This document shows positions 24,912 through 34,231 of a stretch of 64,000 nt of DNA, piece by piece (positions within the stretch are counted from its first letter, which is position 1; each line of letters opens with the position of its first letter). Under the pieces are notes generated by a model, which made no database searches, had not been told where the DNA came from, and saw nothing but the letters and a program-made list of their open reading frames with translations. A program made the position numbers and the translations under genes. The DNA is from Collinsella sp. OM04-5 (lineage in GTDB: Bacteria; Actinomycetota; Coriobacteriia; Coriobacteriales; Coriobacteriaceae): positions 1-64,000 of the forward strand of contig NZ_QSUU01000010.1 in NCBI RefSeq assembly GCF_003439125.1, given 5' to 3'.

Positions 24912-25688
24912 ATGAGGATCGATTCACGAAAACCGAAAGCCGCCGCCCTTTCCGCCGCTCTGACCGTGGCACTTTTGGCGGGCGCCGGCGCAACTGATGC
25001 CCACGCGGCAACACTATCCGATACGGTCGGATCTGCGCCGTCCGAGGCGACGCTGGTGCAGCCCGTCGACTACCGCGGCGACGGTTATGGCTCTATGCAG
25101 GAGTGGAACGCCTCGATGGGGGCAAAGCGCGATTCCCTGGAGATGCGCGCTCAGATCATTATGAATATGTATGGCGACTATGCTACCGATGACGAGCGCG
25201 CTGTGTTGCAGGGTTGCATCGACGGTGCGGGTAGCCTGTTGACGATGGGGGAAGTCGACGCCAAGTCGACCGAGCTCGACGAGCTTCGCTCCACGCTTGA
25301 GGATGCCAAGCGCGAGGCGCTCGAGGCTGCCGCAGCCGAAGCCGAGGCCGCTGAGGCCGTTCAGGCTTCGTATTACAACGCCGGCTCCGGCTCGTCTTAT
25401 ACGTCTGCTGCGTATTACGCGAACGGCTCGGGTCTGACGCGCTCGAGCGGCGTCAATAACTATAACGGCCGCCGCGAGACTTATTACAGCAGCAACGTGT
25501 TGTATCACCACCGCACGGGCGAGTGGACGCAGGATTCCGAGGGCTTTTGGCGCGATTCCGATGGTTACTACGTCGTTGCCGCGGGCGATAAGGCCCAAGG
25601 CTCTACGTTTACCGGTTCCAAGGGCGAGTGCAAGGTCTATGACTCCGGCTGCGCTGCCGGAACCACCGACTACTACACTGGCTGGTAA
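24912..25688 (+). CDS. Secreted protein with possible 3D-like C-terminal domain
   Basis: 258 residues. A signal peptide is clear: basic start MRIDSRKPK, hydrophobic core AALTVALLAGAGA and cleavage near DAHAA. A helical, Glu/Ala-rich part (about residues 100-150, possible coiled coil) is followed by a Ser/Tyr-rich linker and a C-terminal domain of about 60 residues with YYVVAAGDKAQG and KVYDSGCAAGTTDYYT. The spacing of VVA..D, YDSG and TDYY recalls 3D (Asp-Asp-Asp) cell-wall domains, a weak resemblance. An ACGGAGG site precedes the ATG. Likely cell-wall associated; function not known. Confidence 0.75.
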   Translation: MRIDSRKPKAAALSAALTVALLAGAGATDAHAATLSDTVGSAPSEATLVQPVDYRGDGYGSMQEWNASMGAKRDSLEMRAQIIMNMYGDYATDDERAVLQGCIDGAGSLLTMGEVDAKSTELDELRSTLEDAKREALEAAAAEAEAAEAVQASYYNAGSGSSYTSAAYYANGSGLTRSSGVNNYNGRRETYYSSNVLYHHRTGEWTQDSEGFWRDSDGYYVVAAGDKAQGSTFTGSKGECKVYDSGCAAGTTDYYTGW

Positions 25689-25875
25689 TCTGCCATAAGC
25701 CAATAGGACATGACGGGCGGGCGTCTTTACCGAGCCTTTGGGCAACGTAAGGGCGTTCGTTTTTTGTGCGTGCTTGAGTTAACAGAGCGCTTACCGTGGC
25801 AGTACGCCGCGCATATGGGCGCGGGGCACACTAGTTCATGAGAAATAAGGTCTTTCTCTTGGAGGAAGTGGTCTT

Positions 25876-26082
25876 GTGAACGCTCGAGATATCGCCGTTG
25901 CCGCCGTCGCATTGGTGCTTGGTTGCCTTGGTCCTACGGCCGCGCTCATTGCGGGCATGCAGGGGTCATGCGGGGCTGCTCCAATCGTGGTTGGCGCGCT
26001 GATTGCGGCCGCGCTGCTGGGAAGTGCGGGTGTAGTCCTTTGTCGCGACGATGAGGGCCAGGCCTCGGAGTCGCAGCTCTGA
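25876..26082 (+). CDS. Small membrane protein, unknown function
   Basis: 68 residues with two hydrophobic segments (about 6-28 and 34-57) joined by a short loop QGSCGAA and a charged, acidic C-terminus. It starts with GTG after a strong GGAGGA site. I do not recognise it. It stands alone between a secreted-protein gene and a terminator. Confidence 0.65.
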   Translation: MNARDIAVAAVALVLGCLGPTAALIAGMQGSCGAAPIVVGALIAAALLGSAGVVLCRDDEGQASESQL

Positions 26083-26119
26083 CCGTCGGGACATCGACTA
26101 CTGGTTATAGATGAAGATG

Positions 26120-26156
26120 AAAGCCGCCGTAAGGGGAGTGCCCTTGCGGCGGCTTT
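26120..26156. terminator. Bidirectional terminator
   Basis: 15-bp stem AAGCCGCCGTAAGGG/CCCTTGCGGCGGCTT with a 5-base loop, with A-rich and T-rich flanks. It serves the small membrane protein gene and the convergent panE-like gene. Confidence 0.8.
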
Positions 26157-26189
26157 GCTGTTGAGTCTGTTGACGTGGTGAGTCGGGCG

Positions 26190-27104
26190 CTACCAGCTTG
26201 CCTCGATATCGCGAATGCGCTGATAGAGCCATTCGTTCTGCGGTGCCTGGATATCGTGCTTGGCCGCCAGACGGCAGATGGTGCCGGCGAACTCCTCGAC
26301 CTCGGTTTTGCGCCGCGCGACGCGGTCTTGCGCCATCGAGGGCATGCCGGCGGGATCGATTCCTTCGATGAGGTGCACCATCTGCGTCAGGTCTGCCTCG
26401 GTCAGCTCAACGCCCTCGGCGTTGGCGACCGCAAGCGTTTCGCGCATGGCGGAAACAAGGCAGCGACGCTGCTCGGAGCCCGGCTCCGTGGCGCTTCCGT
26501 ACGTGCCGCCGTAGGCCATGCAGGTCTGGTTGATGCCGTCGTTGAGCATGAGTTTGGCCCACATGCGGTGCGCAATGTCGCTCTCGACGGTGTGTGCGAT
26601 GCCGCAGCGCGTGTAGAGCTCGTCGATTGCGGTGATGGCTGCGGGATCCGTACCGGCCGCCGCGCCAAAGCGGATTTCGCCCGTGTTGGTAAAGGTGAGC
26701 TCTCCGTTGAGAAACACAGCGTCCATGCCCTGGCAAATACCAAGAACGGTATGCTCCCAGCCAAAGCGCTCGGCAATCTTTTGCTCGCTCGTGATGCCGT
26801 TGCACAGCGAGGCGATGAGCGTATTGGGTCCCACGACGCGCTCCATAGTCTTGAGTGCTTGGTCGAGACCGGTGGTCTTGACCGTCAGGATGACCAGATC
26901 GGCGGGCGTTGCCTTGCTGGCGCGGACGGACTTGAGCGCACAGGGCTTGCCGTTGACGGTGAGCGCATCGTTTGCGTGACGCTCAAAACGGGCGTCATCC
27001 ATAACGTATTCGACGGCGTCATTGCCGAGGGCCTTGGCAATCATGCTGCCGTAGAGCAGGCCGACGCCGCCCTTGCCGATAAAGGCGATCTTGTTGATCT
27101 GCAT
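26190..27104 (-). CDS. panE: Ketopantoate reductase family (2-dehydropantoate 2-reductase)
   Basis: 304 residues. N-terminal Rossmann motif IAFIGKGGVGLLYGSMIA (GxGxxG variant), NGITSEQKI and the C-terminal family segment RMWAKLMLNDGINQTCM, where the Lys and Asn are catalytic in PanE. It would reduce ketopantoate to pantoate for coenzyme A, but this family contains many paralogues acting on other 2-keto acids, so the symbol is tentative. Start at 27104 has GGGGAG 9 bases upstream. Confidence 0.82.
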   Translation of the reverse strand: MQINKIAFIGKGGVGLLYGSMIAKALGNDAVEYVMDDARFERHANDALTVNGKPCALKSVRASKATPADLVILTVKTTGLDQALKTMERVVGPNTLIASLCNGITSEQKIAERFGWEHTVLGICQGMDAVFLNGELTFTNTGEIRFGAAAGTDPAAITAIDELYTRCGIAHTVESDIAHRMWAKLMLNDGINQTCMAYGGTYGSATEPGSEQRRCLVSAMRETLAVANAEGVELTEADLTQMVHLIEGIDPAGMPSMAQDRVARRKTEVEEFAGTICRLAAKHDIQAPQNEWLYQRIRDIEASW

Positions 27105-27365
27105 GCGAATCATCTCCCCATATAAAAGGCGCCCGCGTAAGGGGCGCCTGATGGATTGTATGCTGCCGGACCATGCTGCGTGCACCGGATGGCCGTATTT
27201 GTTTGTTGCTCCTTTCATCGGGCTTTTTGCTGATGTTAAAGCGGTGCCGTGACAGCTCGATTTCTGCTGCGTTACGATACGTTCTCGATTGCGATTCCAC
27301 GATGTTTCGGCCGCGTGACCATTGTGTTTCGTCTTGCCGGGGCGCTGATGGCGAAAGGAGGGGCC

Positions 27366-28553
27366 GTGCAATACCGCGTTGACCCCAAAAGTGGTAACCG
27401 AATATCTGCTCTGGGTCTGGGCTGCATGAGATTTCCCGGTGCGCCGGGACACCCCGATGCGAAGACGGCCGATGCCATCATTTCCCGTGCGGTGGAACAG
27501 GGGATTAATTATCTGGATACTGCGTATCTTTATCCCGGTAACGAGGTGTGCGTGGGCGCCTCACTTGAGCGCTTGGGGCTGCGTGACCGGGTGTTGCTGG
27601 CGACTAAGTTGCCGCACGCTTCGTGCAAATGTGCGGAGGATTTCGACCGCTTTTTTGACGAGCAGCTGCACCGTTTGCGGACCGACCATATCGACTACTA
27701 CCTTATGCACAACATCACCTCGCCCGCCCAGTGGGAGCGCGTGGTGGCGTTGGGCATCGAGGACTGGATTGCGCACCAAAAGGCTGCGGGGCGTATTCGC
27801 CAGATAGGTTTTTCGTATCACGGCAGTGCGGCGGACTTCCTCACGATGCTTGACGCGTATGACTGGGATTTTTGCCAGATCCAGTACAACTACGCTGGAG
27901 AGCGCTACCAAGCGGGGACGGCGGGACTCATGGCGGCTGCGGAGCGCGGGCTCGCGGTGTTTGTGATGGAGCCGCTGCTGGGCGGGCGTTTAGCGGGCAA
28001 GCTGCCGCCGCGGGCCCGCGCTGTGCTCGATGGCGCCCCTGACCCGCATTTGCGCACTCCTGCCGCCTGGGGCCTTTCGTGGGTGTGGAACCATCCTCAA
28101 GTCACGATGCTGCTTTCGGGCATGACCGATACCGCGCAGGTGGACGAGAACGCGGCATTGGCGGATCGCGCACTGCCGAATTCGATGACGACAGAGCAGC
28201 TCGATACCATCGCGCGTGTGCTGGGAGAGTTTGAGAAATCGAATCGCGTGCCCTGTACGGGCTGCGGCTACTGCATGCCGTGTCCCAAAGGCATCAATAT
28301 CCCTGGGTGTTTCGCCGCCTACAACGCAAGCTATGCGCACAGCTGGTTTACGGGCCTGTCGCAGTATTTTACGGCGAGCGCGGTGCGGACGAGTGAGCCC
28401 AAGTTGGTGAGCAATTGCGTCAAATGCGGCAAATGCGCACGTCACTGCCCGCAGCACATCGATATTCCTGAGCGTCTCGACGATGTGCGCCGACGTTTCC
28501 AGCCTGGCCCCGTAACGGCCGCGCTTAAAGCCTTTTGCAAAACGCGTTCCTGA
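27366..28553 (+). CDS. Aldo/keto reductase with C-terminal ferredoxin domain
   Basis: 395 residues. An aldo/keto reductase barrel (LGLGCMRFPG, YLDTAYLYPGNE with catalytic Asp and Tyr, IDYYLMHNI) is followed from about residue 285 by two Cys clusters, CTGCGYCMPCPKG and CVKCGKCARHCPQ, that should carry two [4Fe-4S] clusters. This fused form is common in anaerobes and may link NAD(P)H or ferredoxin to substrate reduction. GTG start with AAAGGAGGGG just upstream. Confidence 0.9.
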   Translation: MQYRVDPKSGNRISALGLGCMRFPGAPGHPDAKTADAIISRAVEQGINYLDTAYLYPGNEVCVGASLERLGLRDRVLLATKLPHASCKCAEDFDRFFDEQLHRLRTDHIDYYLMHNITSPAQWERVVALGIEDWIAHQKAAGRIRQIGFSYHGSAADFLTMLDAYDWDFCQIQYNYAGERYQAGTAGLMAAAERGLAVFVMEPLLGGRLAGKLPPRARAVLDGAPDPHLRTPAAWGLSWVWNHPQVTMLLSGMTDTAQVDENAALADRALPNSMTTEQLDTIARVLGEFEKSNRVPCTGCGYCMPCPKGINIPGCFAAYNASYAHSWFTGLSQYFTASAVRTSEPKLVSNCVKCGKCARHCPQHIDIPERLDDVRRRFQPGPVTAALKAFCKTRS

Positions 28554-28566
28554 TGCCCCTTTTATA

Positions 28567-28633
28567 AGTTGCGGTGGAATAGTTCCTGTTTGCGGCAGAA
28601 TAGGGCATCGACAGGAACTATTTCACCGCAACT
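28567..28633. repeat. Palindrome immediately before nfo
   Basis: AGTTGCGGTGGAATAGTTCC (28567 on) is repeated in inverted form ending at 28633, 23-bp arms with one mismatch and a 21-base loop. It ends 18 bp before the nfo start, so it lies in or beside the nfo leader. Confidence 0.75.
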
Positions 28634-28651
28634 GATGAGGGGGAGCTGGAG

Positions 28652-29518
28652 ATGCTGACGATTGGGTGTCATCTTTCGACGACGAAGGGCTATCGGGCGA
28701 TGGGGGAGACGGCGCTATCCATTGGCGCCAACACCTTTGCATTCTTCACGCGCAACCCGCGCGGCGGCAAGGCGAAAGATCTTGACATGGATGACGTGGC
28801 GGCCCTGCGCGAGCTTATGGAGAAAAACGACTTTGGCCCGCTTGTGGCTCATGCCCCCTATTCCTACAACCCCTGTTCTGCCAAAGAGCGGGCACGCGAG
28901 TTTGCCTTGGAGGCAATGGCCGAGGACTTGCAGCGTCTGGAAGCGCTGCCCGGCAACTACTACAACTTCCACCCCGGCGCGCATGTGGGGCAGGGGACTG
29001 ATGCCGGCATTCAGATGATCGTCGACACCTTGTGTCAGGTGATGTTTGAGGGGCAGCAGACGACGGTGCTGCTCGAGACCATGGCGGGAAAGGGTACCGA
29101 GGTGGGCCGTAGCTTTGAAGAGCTGGCGCGCATTATCGAGGGTGCTGCCGCCAGGCGTCCAGAGCTATCGGACAAGCTGGGCGTGTGTCTGGACACCTGC
29201 CATGTGAGCGATGCCGGCTACGACATCATCCATGATCTGGACGGCGTACTCGACGAGTTCGACCGCGTGGTGGGTATCGACCGCTTGCGTGCCGTACACA
29301 TCAACGATTCGAAGAACCCCAGTGGTGCCCATAAAGATCGTCATGAGTGCATCGGCAAGGGCTACCTTGGCAGCGAGGAGTTTGGCGGCGGTATGCAGGT
29401 TATGCAGAATATTGTATCGAATGGCCGCTTGCGCGCATTGCCATTCATTTTGGAGACACCGAACGAACTTGCAGGTTATGCGGCTGAAATCAAACTGTTA
29501 AGGTCATTGCAGCAGTAA
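28652..29518 (+). CDS. nfo: Endonuclease IV (AP endonuclease)
   Basis: 288-residue zinc enzyme of base excision repair that nicks DNA at abasic sites. Motifs for the trinuclear zinc site: [71 protein letters not shown] with [11 protein letters not shown], and PFILETP. All ligands appear present. GAGGGGGAGCTGGAG precedes the ATG; a long palindrome sits just upstream. Confidence 0.95.
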   Translation: MLTIGCHLSTTKGYRAMGETALSIGANTFAFFTRNPRGGKAKDLDMDDVAALRELMEKNDFGPLVAHAPYSYNPCSAKERAREFALEAMAEDLQRLEALPGNYYNFHPGAHVGQGTDAGIQMIVDTLCQVMFEGQQTTVLLETMAGKGTEVGRSFEELARIIEGAAARRPELSDKLGVCLDTCHVSDAGYDIIHDLDGVLDEFDRVVGIDRLRAVHINDSKNPSGAHKDRHECIGKGYLGSEEFGGGMQVMQNIVSNGRLRALPFILETPNELAGYAAEIKLLRSLQQ

Positions 29519-29579
29519 TGACTGTCATAAAGTGGAGTGTTCCATTCACGTTATGGGTTTGTTTCAATCAGTTTTCTAA

Positions 29580-29608
29580 TTGCGGATTCTTCCAAACGGG
29601 CGCATAAT
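29580..29608 (+). promoter_or_regulatory. Probable promoter of the amino-acid ABC operon
   Basis: TTGCGG (29580-29585) and CATAAT (29603-29608) with a 17-base spacer, 58 bp before the first start codon. Confidence 0.5.
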
Positions 29609-29665
29609 ATCCAACAGTTTTTGCAGACCTCTGAATCAAACGGGGTCACCGGAAGGAGACTGATT

Positions 29666-30526
29666 ATGAAGCTGAAGAAGCTTGGCGCATTTGCCGCCAC
29701 GGGCGCCATGGCACTCGCCCTCGCACTGACGGGCTGCGGCTCGTCCAACGCCACCTCTGGTTCTGATGCCGGTTCCAGCAGCTCTGACGACGCTAAGGTC
29801 GAGAAGGTCGACGGCTCCAAGGAGTACGCGCTCGTCAAGGACGGTACGCTGACCGTCGGCACCTCTGCCGAGTACGCTCCGTTTGAGTACAAGGATGACA
29901 ACGGCGATTATCAGGGCTTTGACCTTGAGCTTATCAAGGCTATCGGCGACAAGCTGGGCCTGGATGTCGAGTACGTCAACAATGACTTTGACACGCTGGT
30001 TCCGGGTGTCGCTTCGGGCGCCAAGTATGACGTTTCCATCGCGGCTATCACCGACACGCCCGAGCGTGAGAAGGAAGTCACTTTCTCCGATTCCTACTAC
30101 ATGGACGATCAGGCTATCGTGACCAAGGTCGATAACACCGACATCACGGCCGACAACTACAGCGAGAAGCTCAACAACGCCGACGCTACCATCATCGTCC
30201 AGTCTGGATCGACCGCCGAGGCCTTTGCTCAGGAAAACTTCCCCAAGGCTAAGATCGTTCCCTACAAGGACGCCACCGAGTGCTTCAGCGCCCTGCAGTC
30301 CGATAAGGGCGATGCCGTAGTCACCAACCGCTCCGTCGCCAGCCAGCTGACCGCCGAGCAGTTCAACACCTGCCAGACCATCAAGCAGATCAGCACCGGC
30401 GAGGAGTACGCCATCGCCATCAACCAGGGCAACACTAAGCTCAAGGACGACGTCAACCAGGCCATCAAGGACCTGACCGACGACGGTACCGTTGACACCC
30501 TTATGGCTAAGTACAACATCAAGTAA
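29666..30526 (+). CDS. Amino-acid ABC transporter substrate-binding lipoprotein
   Basis: 286 residues. Lipoprotein signal peptide MKLKKLGAFAATGAMALA with lipobox LTGC, a Ser/Asp linker, then a family 3 solute-binding domain: LTVGTSAEYAPFEYKDDNG, GFDLELIKAIGDKLG, DTPEREKEVTFSDSYY and a late VVTNRSVA. The pattern fits polar amino acids such as glutamine or cystine. GGAAGGAG site. First of a three-gene import operon. Confidence 0.93.
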   Translation: MKLKKLGAFAATGAMALALALTGCGSSNATSGSDAGSSSSDDAKVEKVDGSKEYALVKDGTLTVGTSAEYAPFEYKDDNGDYQGFDLELIKAIGDKLGLDVEYVNNDFDTLVPGVASGAKYDVSIAAITDTPEREKEVTFSDSYYMDDQAIVTKVDNTDITADNYSEKLNNADATIIVQSGSTAEAFAQENFPKAKIVPYKDATECFSALQSDKGDAVVTNRSVASQLTAEQFNTCQTIKQISTGEEYAIAINQGNTKLKDDVNQAIKDLTDDGTVDTLMAKYNIK

Positions 30527-30644
30527 AATAGCTACTTGATTGCACGCGGGCCCTTTCCGTTTTGGCGGAGAGGGCCTTTGCGTTTCTCTTGACGGAGAGC
30601 GTTTCCGTCTCGTTTTGCCGGCAACTTCTACGATAGGAGCCACC

Positions 30645-32006
30645 TTGTCTCGACTGAACAAAGGGGCCGCTGAGCAGCGTTTTCCACTGCCCGTCTTGCT
30701 CCAAAAGCTGGCCTGTGCCCTGGCTGTGGCGCTCGCCCTGGTATGCGCGGGGGCCTGCGTGCCCTCGACCGCTCAGGCGCTTGAGACCGCAAAGATTACC
30801 GCCCGACCCAACACCGGTTCGGGCAGCGCTGTGGTCGGCGGCACCGAGACGCGCATTACCTGGGAGGTTCAGGCCGATACCGACGAGGAGCTGAGCGGTC
30901 TTTCGCTGACGTTTGTCGACGGCACGACGTTTGGTACCGATGACACGCGATTGACGATGCTCTCGGGCGAGGATCTCATGGATCGTACGCCCATGAAGCC
31001 CACGTGCAAGGCTAACGGCCAGACACTCAAGATCGACTTTGGCGAGACGGCGCCCGCCGGCGGCTATTTCCGCGTTGAGGTCTACGGCGTGACGTTTCCC
31101 GTCGAGGGCGGCGAAGAGGCCTTTAGCGGCACCTATACGCTCGCCGACGGTTCGACCAAGAAGATTTCCAAGATTCCTTCCGTCGAGATCAAGGGCGTGA
31201 CGGCCTTCGATAACTTCCTGGCCGATCTTAAGGAGCAGCCGTGGGTCGAGGCCTGGAACTCCAATATGTTCCTGCGCCTGTTCTTGAACCCGGTCATTTT
31301 GGTCCAGAGTCTGCCGATCGTCTTTAAGGGCTTCCTCATGTCGCTCTCGATCGTGCTCGTGGCGTTTCCGCTGGCAATCCCCTTTGGCTTTGCCTTGTCG
31401 CTCATGCGCATCTCCAAGTCGCGCATCCTGCGTTGCCTTGCCGGCATCTATGTGAATATCATCCGCGGTACGCCGGCGTTCCTGCAGATTTACATTGCAT
31501 TCTTTGGCCTGCCGCTGGCCGGCGTCAAGGTGGACGACTATGTCCTGGGCGTTATCGTCATGGCCATGAACTCGTCCGCCTACCTGTGCGAGATCTTCCG
31601 CGCCGGTATTCAGTCGATCCCCAAGGGCCAAAACGAGGCCGCGCGCTCGCTGGGCATGAACGCCTTCCAGACGCTACTCTACGTTATGATTCCGCAGACG
31701 TTCCGCAATGTTCTGCCTACGTTGACCAGTGAGTTCATCCTGCTTTACAAGGATACGTCGCTGCTCGCGGCCGTGGGCGTGGTCGAGATCGTCATGAACG
31801 CCCGTACCATCGTGGCTACGACGGGCTCCATTACGCCGTATGTGGTTGCCGCCCTGTTCTATCTGGTCATCACCCTGCCGCTCGCTCGCTTGGTGAGCGG
31901 CCTTGAGGCGAGGCTTTTGGGCACGGCCGAAACTAAGAAGAAGCGTCCCGCCAAGAGCGCCGGACAGGTCGTCGCGACGCCCGCCGATCACATCGCCGGT
32001 CTGTAA
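30645..32006 (+). CDS. Amino-acid ABC permease with large extracellular N-terminal extension
   Basis: 453 residues, about twice the normal length of a His/Glu/Gln family permease. After a TTG start (AGGAG 6 bases upstream) comes a signal-anchor segment (about 20-40), then about 150 residues of beta-rich, probably extracellular sequence, then the HisM-type permease from about residue 215 with IVRGTP-like IIRGTPAFLQIYIAFFG and the EAA loop NEAARSLGMNAFQTLLYVMIPQ. The C-terminus is Lys-rich. The extension does not look like a second substrate-binding protein and its role is not known. Confidence 0.88.
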   Translation: MSRLNKGAAEQRFPLPVLLQKLACALAVALALVCAGACVPSTAQALETAKITARPNTGSGSAVVGGTETRITWEVQADTDEELSGLSLTFVDGTTFGTDDTRLTMLSGEDLMDRTPMKPTCKANGQTLKIDFGETAPAGGYFRVEVYGVTFPVEGGEEAFSGTYTLADGSTKKISKIPSVEIKGVTAFDNFLADLKEQPWVEAWNSNMFLRLFLNPVILVQSLPIVFKGFLMSLSIVLVAFPLAIPFGFALSLMRISKSRILRCLAGIYVNIIRGTPAFLQIYIAFFGLPLAGVKVDDYVLGVIVMAMNSSAYLCEIFRAGIQSIPKGQNEAARSLGMNAFQTLLYVMIPQTFRNVLPTLTSEFILLYKDTSLLAAVGVVEIVMNARTIVATTGSITPYVVAALFYLVITLPLARLVSGLEARLLGTAETKKKRPAKSAGQVVATPADHIAGL

Positions 32007-32018
32007 GGAGGTCCTATC

Positions 32019-32771
32019 ATGAGCGAAACCAATAACTCGAACGAGGTCGTCGTCAGCATCAAGAACCTCCAGAAGGCCTTTGGCGATAACGTGGTCCTGC
32101 GCGATATCGATCTGGATGTGCACAAGGGCGAGGTCGTCGTAGTTCTGGGTCCCTCGGGCTCGGGTAAGTCGACGATGCTTCGCTGCATCAACCGTCTTGA
32201 GCATCCCACGAGTGGCTCGATTGTCGTTGAGGGTGTGGACGTGTGCGCCAAGGGCGTCGATCTTAACAAGGTGCGCACGCATCTGGGTATGGTGTTCCAG
32301 CAGTTCAATTTGTTCCCGCACCTCTCAGTCAAAAAGAACGTCATGCTCGCGCAGCAGAAGGTGCTCAAGCGCAGCAAGGAAGAGGCCGAGAAGATTGCCG
32401 TCGAGGAGCTGACCAAGGTCGGTCTTGCCGAGCGTATCGACTTTATGCCGAGCCAGCTCTCGGGCGGTCAGCAGCAGCGCGTTGCCATCGCCCGCGCCCT
32501 GTCGATGAACCCGCACGTCATGCTCTTTGACGAGGCCACCTCGGCGCTCGACCCCGAGCTCGTGCGCGACGTCCTGGGTGTCATGCGCGACCTGGCACGC
32601 GACGGCATGACCATGATCGTCGTGACGCACGAGATGGGCTTTGCCCGCGATGTCGCCGACCGCGTCGTCTTTATGGACGGCGGCGTCATTGTGGAAGAGG
32701 GTACGCCGAGCGAGGTCTTCGACCACCCCAAGAGCGAGCGCACCAAGGCGTTCTTGGGAAATATCTCGTAG
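32019..32771 (+). CDS. Amino-acid ABC transporter ATP-binding protein
   Basis: 250-residue GlnQ/HisP-type ATPase. Walker [11 protein letters not shown]-loop [14 protein letters not shown], signature LSGGQQQR, Walker [15 protein letters not shown], switch His in [14 protein letters not shown]. Strong AAGGAGG site, 12 bp after the permease gene. Powers uptake by the three-gene operon. Confidence 0.95.
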   Translation: MSETNNSNEVVVSIKNLQKAFGDNVVLRDIDLDVHKGEVVVVLGPSGSGKSTMLRCINRLEHPTSGSIVVEGVDVCAKGVDLNKVRTHLGMVFQQFNLFPHLSVKKNVMLAQQKVLKRSKEEAEKIAVEELTKVGLAERIDFMPSQLSGGQQQRVAIARALSMNPHVMLFDEATSALDPELVRDVLGVMRDLARDGMTMIVVTHEMGFARDVADRVVFMDGGVIVEEGTPSEVFDHPKSERTKAFLGNIS

Positions 32772-32794
32772 CCGGTTGATGTAACTGCCGTTAC

Positions 32795-32837
32795 AAAAGA
32801 GCGGGGGCTGGACTTGAATCCAGCCCCCGCTCTTTTG
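32795..32837. terminator. Bidirectional terminator
   Basis: 17-bp stem AAAAGAGCGGGGGCTGG/CCAGCCCCCGCTCTTTT with an 8-base loop; T-runs on both sides. Ends the ABC operon and the facing flavodoxin gene. Confidence 0.9.
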
Positions 32838-32887
32838 TAGGGATGGGGATGCGCTGTGATACAGGCTCTTTTGGAGGCCTGGTTTCG

Positions 32888-33307
32888 TTACGCGAGCTCG
32901 GCTCCGAGGGCCTTGCAGGCCGCCTCGCCCTCATCGTCGGGCGCATCGTAGCAAATGACGGAGTCCACGACGTTGACGCCGGCCTCGTCGGCGTCGGCCT
33001 TCCAGTTGTCCATCCACTCGCCCTCGGCCCACGAATAGGAGCCAAAGAGGACGACCTTCTTGTCGTCGAGGGTCTCCTTGACCTCGTCCCACATAGGCTG
33101 AAACTCGTCATACTCAAGCTCCTCGGAGCCCATGGCGGGGCAGCCGAAGGCGAAGGCATCATATTCGGCGGCCTTGTCGGCAGAGAAGTCGGCGCAGGGG
33201 ATGACCTCAGTCTCGGCCCCCGCGGACGTGGCGCTTTCGGCGACGAGGTTTGCCATGGCCTCGGTATTGCCCGTGCCGCTCCAGTAGACGACGGCGATCT
33301 TGCTCAT
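32888..33307 (-). CDS. Flavodoxin
   Basis: 139-residue FMN protein. The phosphate loop VVYWSGTGNTEAMANLVAE is at the N-terminus and GSYSWAEGEWMDNW supplies the second FMN-binding loop; length matches short-chain flavodoxin. Low-potential electron carrier that can replace ferredoxin under iron shortage. AAAGGAC site. It follows a DUF3793 gene on the same strand with a 45-bp gap. Confidence 0.93.
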   Translation of the reverse strand: MSKIAVVYWSGTGNTEAMANLVAESATSAGAETEVIPCADFSADKAAEYDAFAFGCPAMGSEELEYDEFQPMWDEVKETLDDKKVVLFGSYSWAEGEWMDNWKADADEAGVNVVDSVICYDAPDDEGEAACKALGAELA

Positions 33308-33352
33308 GTTTTGTCCTTTCGGTCGTGCGGCGCTTGCCGCGGCTTGTACGTT

Positions 33353-34057
33353 CTATCGGGTTGCCTGGGCAAGTTGCGCCAGGCTGCAGCCCTGCTGATA
33401 GATAAAAGTGAAGTATTGGGTGCAGGCACGGTAGGCATCAAACGTCGCAAGCGCCTGCTCGACATTTGCGTAGACCTTCCAGGCCCCAAAGACCTTGTAG
33501 TTCTCGCCGCGCTGGACGATAAATTCGTGCACGTCGTCGTAGGGATATCCAAGGAAGTAGCCTATTTCGTGCGGAAACTCGCAGGTGCAGTCTTTGCTGC
33601 AGCTAGCTTGCTGGGGTAGTGCGCATCGAGTCTGGCTGCAGGCGCATTCCGCGACGTTATTGCTCGCGAGCGTGATGCGTGATGCCAAATGCACAAGGCA
33701 TGCCGAAAGGTCTCTCGTGTCGTAGCCTTCCGAGGTGAGCGCCGTTTGGACGCGAGGGTCTGCGAAATAGGTGGTGAGGCTTTTGGCTCGGTACGCGTAC
33801 ACGAGCGCTCCGCAGGGCCGCCAGACCAAAACACTCAGGTGGATGCCGAGCGGGTCAAGCTCGCGATTGCACTGGGCGATAACGTTGAGCAGGCGTGCTC
33901 GGCGTTCTGCAATGGTTTCGGTTGTGGTCGAGCCGTCCCCGTGGGCGTAGGTGCCTGGATAGGTAAAGAGCGATGCCGGCTTGATGCCCGCGAGCGTGGG
34001 AGAGCAGTTGCGCACGACTGCCGCCTGAAACGTTGGGATGTCTATGGTTCGAGTCAC
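33353..34057 (-). CDS. DUF3793 family protein
   Basis: 234 residues, GTG start. The family pattern is visible: NCSPTLAGIKPASLFTY, RELDPLGIHLSVLVWR, DLSACLVHLASRI and FPHEIGYFLGYPYDDVHEFI. It is Cys-rich in the middle (CACSQTRC, CSKDCTC), which hints at metal binding. DUF3793 genes in anaerobes are often next to a flavodoxin gene, as here, so a joint role in redox or iron biology is likely, but no function is proven. Confidence 0.85.
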   Translation of the reverse strand: MTRTIDIPTFQAAVVRNCSPTLAGIKPASLFTYPGTYAHGDGSTTTETIAERRARLLNVIAQCNRELDPLGIHLSVLVWRPCGALVYAYRAKSLTTYFADPRVQTALTSEGYDTRDLSACLVHLASRITLASNNVAECACSQTRCALPQQASCSKDCTCEFPHEIGYFLGYPYDDVHEFIVQRGENYKVFGAWKVYANVEQALATFDAYRACTQYFTFIYQQGCSLAQLAQATR

Positions 34058-34186
34058 GGCGCTCCTTACGGATCTAAACTGTTAGCCTAGGAAAACTTAT
34101 ACACGAAAGTAAGCCATGGTCAACAAAAAAGTTTGAAGAGGGAAACTAATTGACCGAACAGACATGATTTTGGGTTAAGATGGGGG

Positions 34187-34202
34187 CACCCCATGGGGGT
34201 AT
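34187..34202. promoter_or_regulatory. Possible CsoR-type metal regulator operator
   Basis: CACCCCATGGGGGTAT is a near palindrome (ACCCC..GGGGT) like the sites bound by CsoR-family copper or persulfide sensors. It lies about 30 bp before the heavy-metal-binding gene. The match is suggestive only. Confidence 0.4.
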
Positions 34203-34231
34203 CTAGATAGTGCTACTTGAAAGGGGAGCGC

